Below, piece after piece: positions 10,668 through 20,714 of a stretch of DNA of 64,000 nt. The position numbers and the translations under genes are program-made. The notes under the pieces are model-generated. The model saw nothing but the letters and a program-made list of their open reading frames with translations. It did not search any database and had not been told where the DNA came from. Every line of letters begins with the position of its first letter. The stretch's first letter is position 1. The stretch is from JAJYIW01 sp963781665 (GTDB taxonomy: Bacteria > Chloroflexota > Anaerolineae > Anaerolineales > Anaerolineaceae). The stretch is from contig CAWAGA010000002.1 of the NCBI GenBank assembly GCA_963781665.1, positions 5,332,001-5,396,000 of the forward strand, in the 5' to 3' direction.

Positions 10668-13295
10668 TCATGGCGGCGGTGTAGGGAAAGGTTGAAGGGG
10701 AACATAACAGCCCATCACCAGGTTCCAGATCTGGTAAGGTTCCAGGCCGGTCAGATCCTTCTGGCCGATGCAAGCCCGGTAAGAATTTGATACCCGTTGG
10801 GCTTCTGCCAGGGTGGTGAGGACATCTGCCCCGTTGAAGATATTATCCAATGCACCGATCATTTCACTGGTATAGGCATGCAACTGGGGGTCATCAAAGT
10901 CAATCTTGATATTGGGGTTGTACTGCTGCATCGCCTCCTGCACCACTTCAAACCGGGTCGGGTCCTGGCCCACACCCTCCTGTGACAGCACCGATTGGCG
11001 CGGCGTGTACCCGCCGAAAACGCTGGGCTTTCCTGAAAGGTACTGGATCCAGGCCCAGCAAGCCTGAGCTTTGGCTGGCGTGCTGTGGCTGGAAATATAA
11101 TACCCATATAGTCCCTGGCTCACATCGAGGGATTCGCCCGATGCCAAAAGCGGCAATGGGGCATATCCTACCTTGAAAGGGAAATTCTGCTCAAAGATGG
11201 GGTGATCTCTTGCATCCCGTGGATCCGTGTTGTATTGCACCAGGCCATTGGTGGACCAGATCGCGATTTGTCCATTCAAGATCTCCTGGTGGTAGTCGCG
11301 GATATTAGCCACGTTCGTGATTTTCACCGTCCCTTTTTGAAAAAGCTGTTGCATCCAAATAAAGTCTCGGGTCACTTCATCGCTGGTAAAGGTCGCCTGC
11401 GGCGGTTGAACTGAGGCGTCAATATAAGGGACGTTCAAGGAATGGAAGATATAGGCATTATCGTCTCCAAAGCCATAGAGGGGCGGTGTGGCGGATAAGT
11501 TGGCTGCCTGGGCGGCGATCGAAAGAAGGTCGTCGAATGTCCAGCCGGGTTGGGGAAACGGAATTCCGAGTTTTGTAAGGAGATCGGCGTTATAGGCAAT
11601 ATATCCGAGGACGACGTCGGCCGGCAGGCCGTACAATTTCCCATTCTCCTCGAAAGGTGAGAGAAAGGCCGGATAAAAATCCTGCTTCAAAGCCGGGCTG
11701 GCATCCAGGAAAGGCGTCAGATCCAGTAAATAATGCTTCGAATTTGATAGATCGAATGATTGCGGCCCGTTCATTTCAAAACAGTCATTATCCTGGGCTA
11801 AAGCCTGAAGGATATCCCATTGGACAGGAAAAGGAGAATTTGCTGTCGATACGGGAGGTTTGGGGCTGGGACTGAAAAGCACGTTGATATCTGGATGGGT
11901 CTTCTCAAAATCAGCCCTAAGCGCATCGAGAGGATCATCTCTGGCTCCGACAGAAAATGCGTTGGCGTGAAAGTTAATGGTGGTGACGCTTTCCGGAAGA
12001 TTGGTGGGGGTCGCCACAGGGGTGTTGAGCGCCACCGGCGGAGGGGTTGGCGTGGGTGTAGCCTGGGCCTGAACCAGGGCTGAGGAAGCCACTTCCTGGA
12101 GGGCAGCGGCCAGGTCCGTATTGCTCTGGATGGCGTTGGCAATGGCCTGTTCAAGAGAATAGAGGGTATCTCCCAGTCCAGGTGGATAGTACCAGGCGTG
12201 AGTCAGGCCGTATTGTAAGGCGCTTTTTTCTGGATCGGTCAGGCTGGCATAGAAAGGAGAAGCCTCTGCCAGCGATTGCCGTCCGGGCAGCATCCCGCTC
12301 GTACTGTCCCCACTCAAATCCTGATGGGAAAGGAATACCAGCCAGGCCCAGGCAGCCTGGGGATCCTTCGTCCCGGCGCTGATGGCCCCGCAGTTGGCAT
12401 AGGCCGGATTAGTGTGGTCATAGGGTTGGTTTACCGGGTAAGGCAGGTAAACTCCCTGACGGATGTCGGTTGTGCTGAGCCACATGGCGGCTTGGTGATC
12501 GTTCAACAGTTGGGTCATGTCATCCAAATGGAAGACGCTGTTGACCGCCGGCTGGGAGGGGTAAAGCTTTTTATCTTTGGCCAGTTGCAGATACCAGGCG
12601 AGACTATCAGCAGTTGCCTGGGAATCTATCTGTCCACCGTTGGCGGATATCTGTTGTGCCAACAAGGGATCCAGGATGTTGCCATAGGGTCCGTCCACAA
12701 AGCCATAAGTGGTCTGGTTATCGGTTGTGCTGCCCAATTGGGAGATGATCTCCCTGAATTGGTCCCAGGTCCATCTCGGCTGGGGATAAGAAACGTGAGC
12801 CTGGTCGAATATGGCAGGATTGTAGTACACCCCTCCCAGGAAGATAGTCAGTGGGATCCCATACGAGTTGCCTTGGGCATCCGAGCAAGCCGTCAGCGAC
12901 CCCGGCCAGAGATCGTTGAGGTTGAAATCTGTTGCTTGCTCTAGCAGGGGCTGCAATGGCAGTATGCCGGGAACAGTAGCTGAATTAGATCCGGGTAGAT
13001 AGACCACATCGGCCTGCTTGGCAATATCTGCATCGGCCAACGGCGCCGGGTGGTCTTGCTTGATCACGGTGACCGTGATTGAGGGGGTCTGCTGATGGAA
13101 TTCATCCGCCAACGCCTGGTAATCGATGCCCTGGCCCGGCTGCATGTCAATAAAGCTAACAGTTACGTTGCCTGGTCCACTTACCTGCGAGGGTTTTAGA
13201 GGTGCTACCTGTTCACAGCTTGAGGAAATGACCATGCCTAAAATGATCCATGAGCAAACTGCAGCGGCCAATTTCCTATGGATGTGTTTCAACAT
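10668..13295 (-). CDS. Tandem family-1 solute-binding lipoprotein
   Basis: 875 residues with signal peptide and lipobox (ISSSC, Cys27). Two extracellular solute-binding (family 1) domains follow, about residues 40-420 and 455-860, joined by a Thr/Pro linker (QATPTPTPPPVALNTP). Domain hallmarks are YPQPRWTWDQF, QAAWAWLVFLSHQD and FPQPGWTFDDL. Such domains normally hand sugars or peptides to ABC importers, but no importer permease lies nearby and the double-domain form is unusual, so a surface binding role linked to the Cys-rich peptides is inferred. It follows the signal peptidase gene in its cassette. Intact, unlike the copy to its left. Confidence 0.85.
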   Translation of the reverse strand: MLKHIHRKLAAAVCSWIILGMVISSSCEQVAPLKPSQVSGPGNVTVSFIDMQPGQGIDYQALADEFHQQTPSITVTVIKQDHPAPLADADIAKQADVVYLPGSNSATVPGILPLQPLLEQATDFNLNDLWPGSLTACSDAQGNSYGIPLTIFLGGVYYNPAIFDQAHVSYPQPRWTWDQFREIISQLGSTTDNQTTYGFVDGPYGNILDPLLAQQISANGGQIDSQATADSLAWYLQLAKDKKLYPSQPAVNSVFHLDDMTQLLNDHQAAMWLSTTDIRQGVYLPYPVNQPYDHTNPAYANCGAISAGTKDPQAAWAWLVFLSHQDLSGDSTSGMLPGRQSLAEASPFYASLTDPEKSALQYGLTHAWYYPPGLGDTLYSLEQAIANAIQSNTDLAAALQEVASSALVQAQATPTPTPPPVALNTPVATPTNLPESVTTINFHANAFSVGARDDPLDALRADFEKTHPDINVLFSPSPKPPVSTANSPFPVQWDILQALAQDNDCFEMNGPQSFDLSNSKHYLLDLTPFLDASPALKQDFYPAFLSPFEENGKLYGLPADVVLGYIAYNADLLTKLGIPFPQPGWTFDDLLSIAAQAANLSATPPLYGFGDDNAYIFHSLNVPYIDASVQPPQATFTSDEVTRDFIWMQQLFQKGTVKITNVANIRDYHQEILNGQIAIWSTNGLVQYNTDPRDARDHPIFEQNFPFKVGYAPLPLLASGESLDVSQGLYGYYISSHSTPAKAQACWAWIQYLSGKPSVFGGYTPRQSVLSQEGVGQDPTRFEVVQEAMQQYNPNIKIDFDDPQLHAYTSEMIGALDNIFNGADVLTTLAEAQRVSNSYRACIGQKDLTGLEPYQIWNLVMGCYVPLQPFPTPPP

Positions 13296-13529
13296 TACAT
13301 TTTCCTTGCCTGAAAGGATAAAACTACCATTGTAGCCTCACTGCCTTTCTAAAAACAACTTCCGTAAGAATTATTACCCGATCACAGGATGATGTAGTAA
13401 TCACTGCTATTATTATATAAACAAACATCAGGAATTGTTTTTTCGTGAAAACCGTCTTAATCGATCTAGCCTTTTGGGTAAAATGATAGAAAATCACATA
13501 TCCTCGACAAAGAAAATGGCTTTCGCTAC

Positions 13530-14108
13530 CTATAGACTGAAATTACAACTGCTCAGTTTTATGAGCATAACGCCTTTAATTTTACTGTAAGGGACAGGAC
13601 CCTTTGTAATCGAATCGCTGGCACTGGTAACACCATCACCTTTAACAAATACATGCCCTAGAGGAACTAATACTATAGTAGGCTCTCCATTAGGCACAAC
13701 ATAGCCATCGTGACTACAAATGCTCCAATTGATCAGATATGGGACAGGATTAGTTTTTGAGAAAGAGGATATAAAAAACTGAAAAACCCGATCCTCAACC
13801 TTTCCCTCAAGATATTCCAGCATAACCCAATAAATGGATAAAGTATCACCAGCCAGACCCACAACCCTTTTTATCAAGAAATCTTGATTACCCTTGTGTT
13901 CAGCCCAAAGCTCTAGCAAAACAATGTGTCCTCTTTTGATCCACCTATGAGGAAAAAACCTAACCACAAAAACTCGATCCCCGTCCATTAATGTTGGGAG
14001 CATGCTGTTTCCTTCCACCTTGATTATAAAAAAACTATGGTGGATGAGGATACACAATGCAATTAATAACAAAACACTTATAATAATCAAAAATGAAATG
14101 CCATTCAA
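13530..14108 (-). CDS. S26 (type I) signal peptidase
   Basis: 192 residues. An N-terminal membrane helix (about 5-28) is followed by box B with the nucleophile (EGNSMLPTLMDGDRV, Ser35), the general-base Lys80 in FLIKRVVGLAGD and the C-terminal box FVKGDGVTSASDS. The Ser/Lys dyad of bacterial leader peptidases is complete. Placed between a Cys-rich peptide whose leader ends in A-x-A and a lipoprotein, it is probably the dedicated leader-cleaving enzyme. One such enzyme per cassette suggests peptide-specific pairing (inference). Confidence 0.88.
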   Translation of the reverse strand: MNGISFLIIISVLLLIALCILIHHSFFIIKVEGNSMLPTLMDGDRVFVVRFFPHRWIKRGHIVLLELWAEHKGNQDFLIKRVVGLAGDTLSIYWVMLEYLEGKVEDRVFQFFISSFSKTNPVPYLINWSICSHDGYVVPNGEPTIVLVPLGHVFVKGDGVTSASDSITKGPVPYSKIKGVMLIKLSSCNFSL

Positions 14109-14193
14109 TTCATTCTGGATACTGTTTAAGTACTTTCAAAAAAATGTCGGGAGTATCTTGCATTAACAATACTCGCTCAAATAATTAATTTCC

Positions 14194-14213
14194 GAATAAT
14201 CCGGAGATTATTC
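14194..14213 (-). other. Stem-loop after Cys-rich peptide gene
   Basis: GAATAATC/GATTATTC, an 8-bp perfect stem with a CGGA loop, 32 bases after the peptide stop and before the signal peptidase gene. No U-run follows. It may stabilise the peptide message or reduce read-through. Confidence 0.5.
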
Positions 14214-14244
14214 ATTGTGTAAGATTTTTTTTTAGAGTTTCTTG

Positions 14245-14601
14245 TTATGTTGGGCACTCACAAGTTGAGCAGACTGGTACAGCACACGGGCTAGAAATGG
14301 AACTACAAGATTGGCATGCTCCTGCATCACCTTGACAACCTGGTTGAGGAGTATATATATCCTTTTCTGTGTAAAGGCAGTATTTTGTTGTTCCTACAAC
14401 TCGCTCTCCACAATAAACTCCTAAGCAGAAATCTGTATAGCAGAAATATGGATATGCTTGTAGAGGGCACCATTCAAATGCTTTAGCGATTGCGTGAGGA
14501 ATCATCACCCCTGCCAATTTATTGACAAGAGTTGAGATAAGCCCCATTCTATTCACCAATCGTTCGACCAACATAAATAGAGGATCTGATTTGTAAAACA
14601 T
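14245..14601 (-). CDS. Cys-rich secreted peptide precursor (12-Cys core)
   Basis: 118 residues from the ATG at 14599-14601, chosen because AAAGGAGA lies just upstream and its siblings start MF-x-K/Q; an upstream ATG at 14631 lacks this. The leader, residues 1-41, is amphipathic (LISTLVNKLAGVMIPHAIAKA) with no classical hydrophobic core and ends in AKA. The core has 12 Cys in 77 residues, with spacing shared with the 39.9- and 47.2-kb copies (YCGERVVG, KYC-YT, CSTCECPT). The even Cys number suggests disulfides. No known family recognised. First gene of its cassette. Confidence 0.75.
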   Translation of the reverse strand: MFYKSDPLFMLVERLVNRMGLISTLVNKLAGVMIPHAIAKAFEWCPLQAYPYFCYTDFCLGVYCGERVVGTTKYCLYTEKDIYTPQPGCQGDAGACQSCSSISSPCAVPVCSTCECPT

Positions 14602-14672
14602 AACCTTTTCTCCTTTAAACCACATTTTCATCGAACAAATGGTACGTTACTTTGACGCAATATCCTCAAATT

Positions 14673-14679
14673 CACCTCC
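14673..14679 (-). promoter_or_regulatory. Upstream GGAGGTG element
   Basis: A strong Shine-Dalgarno-like GGAGGTG about 75 nt before the peptide start, with no credible ORF behind it. All six intact peptide genes have one at 70-85 nt. Possibly a ribosome standby site or anti-SD pairing partner. Confidence 0.45.
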
Positions 14680-14859
14680 ATTCCTCGTTCACTTTTTTAT
14701 TTACAATAGTACGGTGTAAATCAATCGCGGTCCCTATATTTTCCTATTTCCGTGTTCATTCCTCTATTGGAGAAATTAAAATGACCTAGTATTGGAATTG
14801 GTAGAAGCATTTGGGTCTCGGATTTCCAAGGTAATTTACTGACTTGATAACCTAAATAT

Positions 14860-14907
14860 CATTGTAATGGTTTTGCTACTATTTTCAATTACGGTTAACC
14901 ACAGTTT
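14860..14907 (+). promoter_or_regulatory. Cassette operator with upstream CATTGTAATG
   Basis: CATTGTAATG at 14860-14869 is followed exactly 26 bp later by the palindrome (core ACGGTTAACCACAGT, box 14886-14907). The sequence after the box resembles the comX promoter (GCCTGGGTTCTAGCATAAAT) but no comX remains. The divergent minus-strand peptide gene starts about 285 bp to the left and could also be controlled. Confidence 0.65.
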
Positions 14908-15119
14908 TTGCCTGGGTTCTAGCATAAATCGCTGATTATGGAGGAAGGTGGTCGGTTATATCGACTGAAGCCGTCTACTAAATATGGCAATGGATCAGAA
15001 TCGGTAACCGGCATTATCGGAATATGGTATAAACAAAGTTTCAACGATACATCAATTGCTCTAATATTCACATGTTTACAAAGATCTAAAATCAGTGATA
15101 CCATGGTGCTTGCATCTTA

Positions 15120-15540
15120 AATCAGCAAAAATAATTACCCTGACCTCGATAAATTCTTCGTATTTACCGCATTCAATAATCTTCTCGTTTTCGGGAAATG
15201 CAATTTGATCCACCATCCTAACCGTATTGTAGCAAAGGAAAATAATCAGGCTAAAATAATTCGAGACCAGGTTAAAAAAAAGAATTATAGATTTCGAATT
15301 CCGCCTAATGATATAAACCGGAGGTTGGTTCATCAAGGATGAGGAACTCAGCATTACTCATAAGTATCCTTTTTGAGGTGATTTTCAGCCATTCGCATCT
15401 AGATAGATCAAATCCATCTCCCTCTTCTAACTGCCAATGACTGGCAATGGTTTGATACCCTTTGAGCAAATTCCTGACTTTGGCATGGATTCCAACCGGC
15501 TGTTTGCCTGGCTATCTCTTCAGTAGTCTCGAGAGGTGTA
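15120..15540 (-). pseudogene. ABC exporter remnant (C-terminal part)
   Basis: Fragments of the cassette ABC exporter: the C-terminal segment (CGKYEEFIEVR) near 15150 and, further right, pieces matching the stretch before the signature motif (TTEEIARQTAGWNP near 15500-15530). The region between is deleted and frames shift. At about 15540 it joins directly to permease sequence, a chimeric junction. Confidence 0.65.
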
Positions 15541-16411
15541 GGGCTGGACCACATCCAACCGGGTCACGGTCTAGTCGATGTGGGTGAGGAACCCCAGGGC
15601 GTCCTCGCTGTGGACCGCCGTCCCGTCGAAGGCTGACAACCAGATGGCGTTATTGATCGGGGCGAGCAGCCCCCCCGAGACCGGGCCATAGAAGGTCGCC
15701 TCGGAGATCGAGAGCTTATTATCGTAGGATGGGGGGGTAAAACCAGTAGGGGTCAGAGGCGTCCACCGGGAGCCAGATGCCGGTGATGGTAACTGCCTGC
15801 TGGAAGGCCTTCCCACCCACCTGGTTGGGGGAATACAGCAGGTAGGTGGTGCCGGTTTTGAGGTTCAGGTCATTGGCTTCTTGTAGTGACACTAACGCTT
15901 CGAGCGGATCGCCCGGAGCCGTAATAGCCTGCGGCAGGCGGCCTTCCACCAGTCTCAGCTGGTCGAAGACCCCCGAGAGGAAGGTCAACTTGACCAGGTC
16001 CATCCGCTGGCTGCGATTGATGGGGAGCTTGTTGGGATAGAGCTGCAGGTTGTCGGTTAAGACCAGGCGGGGCAGGGTTTCCAGGGGCAGGCCGATAGCA
16101 TCTTGCAACCGGCTCTCCATGTACTGGTCAGCCGGCGTATATTGGGCAACCGTGATGGGGTTGTGCCGGCTGACCACGTAGTTGAAGATGAAGGTGAAGG
16201 GTGGGCGGTGGGTCTGGGCTGAAGATTGTGACAGGGCGGTGTTCAAGAGGTTGTAGTTGGTCGCGTCGGCGTAGAGCGGGATGGTGACCGCCAGTCCCGT
16301 GGCCAGGACCAGGCCCAGGGCCACACAAGCCACCAGTCCCTTCTGGCGCCACAGACGCCTGAGGATGAAGGCAAGATCAGAAAAAATGTTAGGCAGGTGT
16401 GGAATCCCCAT
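15541..16411 (-). pseudogene. FtsX-family ABC permease, N-terminal fragment with frameshift
   Basis: Third copy of the permease N-terminus (FSDLAFILRRLWRQKGLV, then LADNLQLYPNK-like and ITGIWLPVDASDPYWF). The frame shifts at about 15740 (a G-run) and resumes as YDNKLSISEATFYGPVSGG until about 15560, where the ABC exporter remnant begins. Lacks the FtsX domain; not functional. The start is taken at 16411, with an ATT at the position of the family ATG as an alternative. Confidence 0.7.
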
Positions 16412-16455
16412 CCATTAATTATCCTTGAGTTTTACATTTTAATTTTACGGTTATC

Positions 16456-19155
16456 TCAGGGTGCATTGGTGTTGTAACATGCTTGAGCTAATTTTTCTTG
16501 TTGTACTGGATCCAGCCCGGTCAGATCCTTTTGAGAGATGCACGCCCTGTAAACCTCAGCCTTCCTTTGAGCCTCCGCCAGCACCTGGGGGATATCCTTG
16601 CCTTGCAGAATGGCTGTTTCTGCCTTCCCCCATTCGTTCCTGTAAGGGAAAAGCAATGGATTGATGAAACTGGTATCCTCTCGATACGCCCGGATCGCGG
16701 CCTGAATGGCGGAGAGCTTAGCCTGGTTCTTACCAGCAAAGCTCGCTTCAAGTATCGATAGGCGGGTGGAATACCCGCCAAAAAGTCCGGGCTGATCCGA
16801 AAGATATTGGATCCAAGCCCAGCAGGCTTGCGGATATTTGGCCTGGCTGGAGATGAAATATCCCTGGCTGTTGGCGATATACGCCAGGGAAGATCCAGAA
16901 GTCAAAACCGGTAAGGGGACGTAGCCAACCTTAAAGTCCAGGTTGCGATCATCTTCCCGCAGCCCATCGGTCATCCACATCGCTACCTGACCATTAGCAA
17001 TGGCCTGCTCAAAGCCCGGGTAGTTAACCGGTTTCTGATTGGCCGGCAGCATCGCAGCATATTCTGGGAGCCAGGTCCGCTTCTGGTAGAGCTGCTCGAG
17101 CCAGGCCAGCCCCTTAGCTACATCGCTTGATGTGAACAAAGCCTGGGGAGGTTGAGGCGTATTGTCGTACCAACGGACGCCCTCCGCATCCAGGAGCAGA
17201 TCATTATTGGCGGCTAACCCGTAGACGGATGAATCTGGCGAGGCGGCAACTACCTGAGCCGCCAGGGTCAGCATCTCATCGAAGGTCCAGCCCTGGCTGG
17301 GCAAAGGGATCCCCAGTTGGGTGAGTAAATCCTGGTTATAAGCAATCAGCTCTACGCCTACGTCCGAAGGCAAGCCATATGTTTTTCCACCTTGCTGGTA
17401 GGGCCTCCAAAAGGCAGCCGGAATTTCACTTTTCAGGGCAGCCGCAGTATCCAGGAAGGGTGTCAGATCCAATAAATCAGCATCTGATAACGGTTGATCA
17501 AACAGGTCTGGGCGGGGGAAGGTGAAGCAGTCTGCGGTTTTCCCCATTCCCCGAAAAGCATAGCCATCCTCCGGGATGCTAAAGCCAGTGGTCAGCTTCA
17601 CCTGGATATGGGGATGCTGCCGCTCGAAATCGGCAATAAAGTCATTGAGGGTATTTATTGAATACAGCCCGTTGATTTCGTAGCTGACATTAAAGGTGAT
17701 AACCTGCTGATTGCCGGCCGGTGTGAGGGCCGGGGTATTGACCACAAAGGGTGCCAGAGTGGGGGTGGCTTGTGTCCCCTCGGTAGTCGAGGGAATTTCT
17801 TCCAGGGCAGCGGTTAGATTTGCACCGGATGAGATGGAATCGATGATGGCGTTCAAAATCTCCCAAGGGGTATATCCTTGATCGGACGACGGATACCAGG
17901 CATGATCTAGCGCATATTGAATGGTTGTTCGATCAGCATCGGCCAGGCTTTGCCAGAAGGGTGAGGTGGCTAGCAAGTCTTTCCGGGTTGGGATCTGGTG
18001 AGCAGTGCCGCTACCTGTCAGGTCATGCTGGGAGAGGAAGTCCAACCAGGCCCAGGCGGCCTGCGGGTTTTGAGTTCCGGCGCTGATGGCACCACAGGTG
18101 ACGATCCCTGGGGTTGTGTGATCGTTTGCCGGATCGACGGGGAATGGCATGAAGACCCCTTCTTTTTTATCCGCTCCCACCATGCCATTGGTTTTGTCCA
18201 ACGAATCCAGCCACATTGCAGCCTGTCCCTGTTCCTGCAGGGGTTCCCATAGATAATTTCCTGTACTTGGGTCAAAGGTGCTAGATTGGTGCGGCCACAG
18301 TTTCTGTTGCTTTGCCAACTGCAGGTACCAGGAAACGCTTGCAGCGATGGCCTTTGAATCGAGCTTGCCATTCGTGGCTTGCAGTTGATCGTACAGACCG
18401 GGTGAGAGGATAGACGTTCCCATGCCATCTACGAACCCATAAATTTGCTTGCCTTCAGGGGTAAATCTGGACACTTTGGAGATAAGCAGCTCAAATTGAT
18501 CCCAGGTCCAACCCGGCTGGGGATAAGGTTGACCTAACTGGTCAAAAACTTTCGGGTCGTAATAGATCCCGATCGCCGAGTAAGCCAGGGGTACCCCATA
18601 GGGAATGCCATCCAGGTCGGAACAGGCAGAGGTTACCTCCGGGATGAAATCGTGCAGGTTGAAATCCGAGGAGGCGTCCATCAGTGGTTGCAAATTGAGG
18701 TAACCACGTCCATAGGCAGGATTACCTGCCATCTCAAATGTATCCGCAACCTTAGCCCAATTGTTCTCCATATCTTTGGACGGTACATCGAACAGGTTGA
18801 TCAGGTGGATGGTGATGGTAGGGTTTTTTTGATGAAATTCATCCGCCAAGGGTTGGAGGATCATCCTTTTTTCAGGATACGGAGGATCCATGTAAGCCGC
18901 ATAAGTGATCGTGATCTGGTCGGTCTGTACTTCCTGTGTCGAGGCGGGAGAGGTGTCGCTTGGATGGGATGTGGCGCGGCCGGCTTGAGTTTGGGTGGAT
19001 GATGGGAGTGATGTGCTATTTTGCGTTTGCGTAATGCTGGGAATATTGGATTGCTCGCAGGCAGAAAGCAAGGCCATACCTATTGTAACGAGCAAACAAA
19101 ATACAGGAACGGGATGATTGTGGGATTGGTTGATCATTTTCCACCTATCTTTCAC
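16456..19155 (-). CDS. Tandem family-1 solute-binding lipoprotein
   Basis: 899 residues. Lipobox LLSAC (Cys33), a Ser/Thr-rich spacer, a first binding domain (about 75-440; AYPYPQ-type motif YPQPGWTWDQFELL and NPQAAWAWLDFLSQHD), a linker (TPTLAPFVVNTPALTP) and a second domain to the end (LPSQGWTFDEML). It follows the signal peptidase gene and precedes the permease fragment. Likely the same binding role as its siblings; ligand unknown. Intact. Confidence 0.85.
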   Translation of the reverse strand: MKDRWKMINQSHNHPVPVFCLLVTIGMALLSACEQSNIPSITQTQNSTSLPSSTQTQAGRATSHPSDTSPASTQEVQTDQITITYAAYMDPPYPEKRMILQPLADEFHQKNPTITIHLINLFDVPSKDMENNWAKVADTFEMAGNPAYGRGYLNLQPLMDASSDFNLHDFIPEVTSACSDLDGIPYGVPLAYSAIGIYYDPKVFDQLGQPYPQPGWTWDQFELLISKVSRFTPEGKQIYGFVDGMGTSILSPGLYDQLQATNGKLDSKAIAASVSWYLQLAKQQKLWPHQSSTFDPSTGNYLWEPLQEQGQAAMWLDSLDKTNGMVGADKKEGVFMPFPVDPANDHTTPGIVTCGAISAGTQNPQAAWAWLDFLSQHDLTGSGTAHQIPTRKDLLATSPFWQSLADADRTTIQYALDHAWYPSSDQGYTPWEILNAIIDSISSGANLTAALEEIPSTTEGTQATPTLAPFVVNTPALTPAGNQQVITFNVSYEINGLYSINTLNDFIADFERQHPHIQVKLTTGFSIPEDGYAFRGMGKTADCFTFPRPDLFDQPLSDADLLDLTPFLDTAAALKSEIPAAFWRPYQQGGKTYGLPSDVGVELIAYNQDLLTQLGIPLPSQGWTFDEMLTLAAQVVAASPDSSVYGLAANNDLLLDAEGVRWYDNTPQPPQALFTSSDVAKGLAWLEQLYQKRTWLPEYAAMLPANQKPVNYPGFEQAIANGQVAMWMTDGLREDDRNLDFKVGYVPLPVLTSGSSLAYIANSQGYFISSQAKYPQACWAWIQYLSDQPGLFGGYSTRLSILEASFAGKNQAKLSAIQAAIRAYREDTSFINPLLFPYRNEWGKAETAILQGKDIPQVLAEAQRKAEVYRACISQKDLTGLDPVQQEKLAQACYNTNAP

Positions 19156-19677
19156 TATTCAGATAGAAATTGTATGATTGATTAAAAAATTATCCAAACT
19201 CTTGACAAGATGATATCGTACAAATAGTTAAAATGAGTTGATCTCTTCGAATAAGCGAGGCTTTTGGACACAAAGGATAAGCAAGGGGCTGTCCTATCAC
19301 TTCGCATTCATGTCAAAGCTATGTGAGAAAATGGTGATAAACGATTATGTGGTAGTAACGCAAAACATTGAACGACATTCTAAGAAATTTTCGTACCAAT
19401 TCTCCCTGGCAATTTCTGCTAGTTCAGTATATGTACTCCTGCCATTCACAGACCAGGAATTGCATCGGAAAATAGACCACTCGAATGTTTCGACTGAAAA
19501 TTCCATATGTCTGTTTGTACGATATAAACGAAAAGTAGAAAGCTTCCTTGGTTTGGTTTTTACGGGATGTATCCTCTTCCTGAGGAAATTTCTACGCTGA
19601 CTTCAATTATTACTCTCGTCACAGGTATTGGTTTCGTTACTTTTTACCATAAAAATGGTTTAGAAATGTCTTAATGA
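19156..19677. other. Intergenic stretch between cassette genes
   Basis: 522 bases. A plus-strand open frame (19238-19600, 120 codons) runs against the operon direction, has no ribosome site and no recognisable domain, and is not called. No other structure noted. Confidence 0.5.
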
Positions 19678-20253
19678 CTAACTGTTGAGTTTAATTACCA
19701 TTACACCTTTGACTTTGTTATATGGCACAGGGCCTCTAATAACGGAATCATCACCACCCATCAACCAATCGCCTTTCACAAATAGGTGTTTGTGAGGAAC
19801 TCTCACAATAATTCGTTCTTCCGATTCTAATTTATGCAAAGGGTTACTTTTCTCATTCAAATCAATCAGAAAAGTCACTTGTGTGTTTGTTGTAAATTTT
19901 GTTGAAAAGTAGCGATATTTGTCTTCTTCTATTATTCCTTCTAATGAAGCTAATTTTATTCTATATATAGCCAAAGTAGTACTGGGAAGACCGACTACTC
20001 TTTTGATCAAGAATTTTGGTTCCTCTTTAGTTTTTTCCGGCCAAGATTCTAATAAAACGACGTATTCGTTTTTGATAAATTGGAGAGGAATATGCCTGGC
20101 AACTAAAACTCGGTCCCCTTCCAGTAAAAAAGGAGCCATACTGCATCCTTCCACCTCCACTACGTAAAAAAAGAGGCGTAAAATAATATAAATAATGACC
20201 GCAAGAAGAGACCCTATTAATACTATAATGTTAAGAATGGTTATGCTGTTCAT
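19678..20253 (-). CDS. S26 (type I) signal peptidase
   Basis: 191 residues. Membrane helix about 6-33, nucleophile box VEGCSMAPFLLEGDRV (Ser38), Lys84 in FLIKRVVGLPST and C-terminal box FVKGDWLMGGDDS. The Ser/Lys dyad is intact. It sits between the Cys-rich peptide (20.7 kb) and the binding lipoprotein (16.5 kb). The usual GD after GLP is replaced by ST, a small deviation. Confidence 0.87.
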   Translation of the reverse strand: MNSITILNIIVLIGSLLAVIIYIILRLFFYVVEVEGCSMAPFLLEGDRVLVARHIPLQFIKNEYVVLLESWPEKTKEEPKFLIKRVVGLPSTTLAIYRIKLASLEGIIEEDKYRYFSTKFTTNTQVTFLIDLNEKSNPLHKLESEERIIVRVPHKHLFVKGDWLMGGDDSVIRGPVPYNKVKGVMVIKLNS

Positions 20254-20601
20254 TTCGATACAAATCTTCTATAGTTTCCGTGGGGAAGTTGAATACTTGA
20301 ATTAAAACGTTTCCCCACGCCATTTGGCTTTTAAGAGATCACCAGCAGTGATTGAGGTATCTGATCTATAGTCTTAGGGGAAAAGCTGGTTTGTAAATCG
20401 GCACTTCCCTACGGTAACTGTGAATTCATTTTATGTTACAGCTACTTCACCCTATTTGAACCCTGGATTATGGAGCACCTCTAATCATCAGACTGTCTTG
20501 CAATTGGTCAAAGAATAGTATAGTAACCAATTCTTCCACATTGACGGCTTTTGTGTCAATTTGCCTTATCTGGCATAAGGCTATAAAACATTATCAACAA
20601 T

Positions 20602-20638
20602 AAGTATGGGGCGTTATATCCTCCCTACCCCATAACTT
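20602..20638 (-). other. Stem-loop after Cys-rich peptide gene
   Basis: TATGGGG (20605-20611) pairs with CCCCATA (20628-20634); AAGT/ACTT extends the stem past one bulge. It lies between the peptide stop and the signal peptidase gene. The rest of 20254-20714 holds no gene. Confidence 0.5.
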
Positions 20639-20714
20639 AACCGGTTAGGTTTACATGAAAACTTCCCATTTAACGCTAATTTGATGGCCTTTCATCATAT
20701 ATGTTAGGTTCCAA

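Noticed and set aside
14938..15120. Plus-strand open frame after the 14.9-kb operator, considered as a lost comX
   Set aside because: No similarity to the three comX copies, no Trp-ended tail, no ribosome site.
19238..19600. Plus-strand open frame of 120 codons
   Set aside because: Opposes the operon, has no ribosome site and no domain or codon pattern resembling its neighbours.
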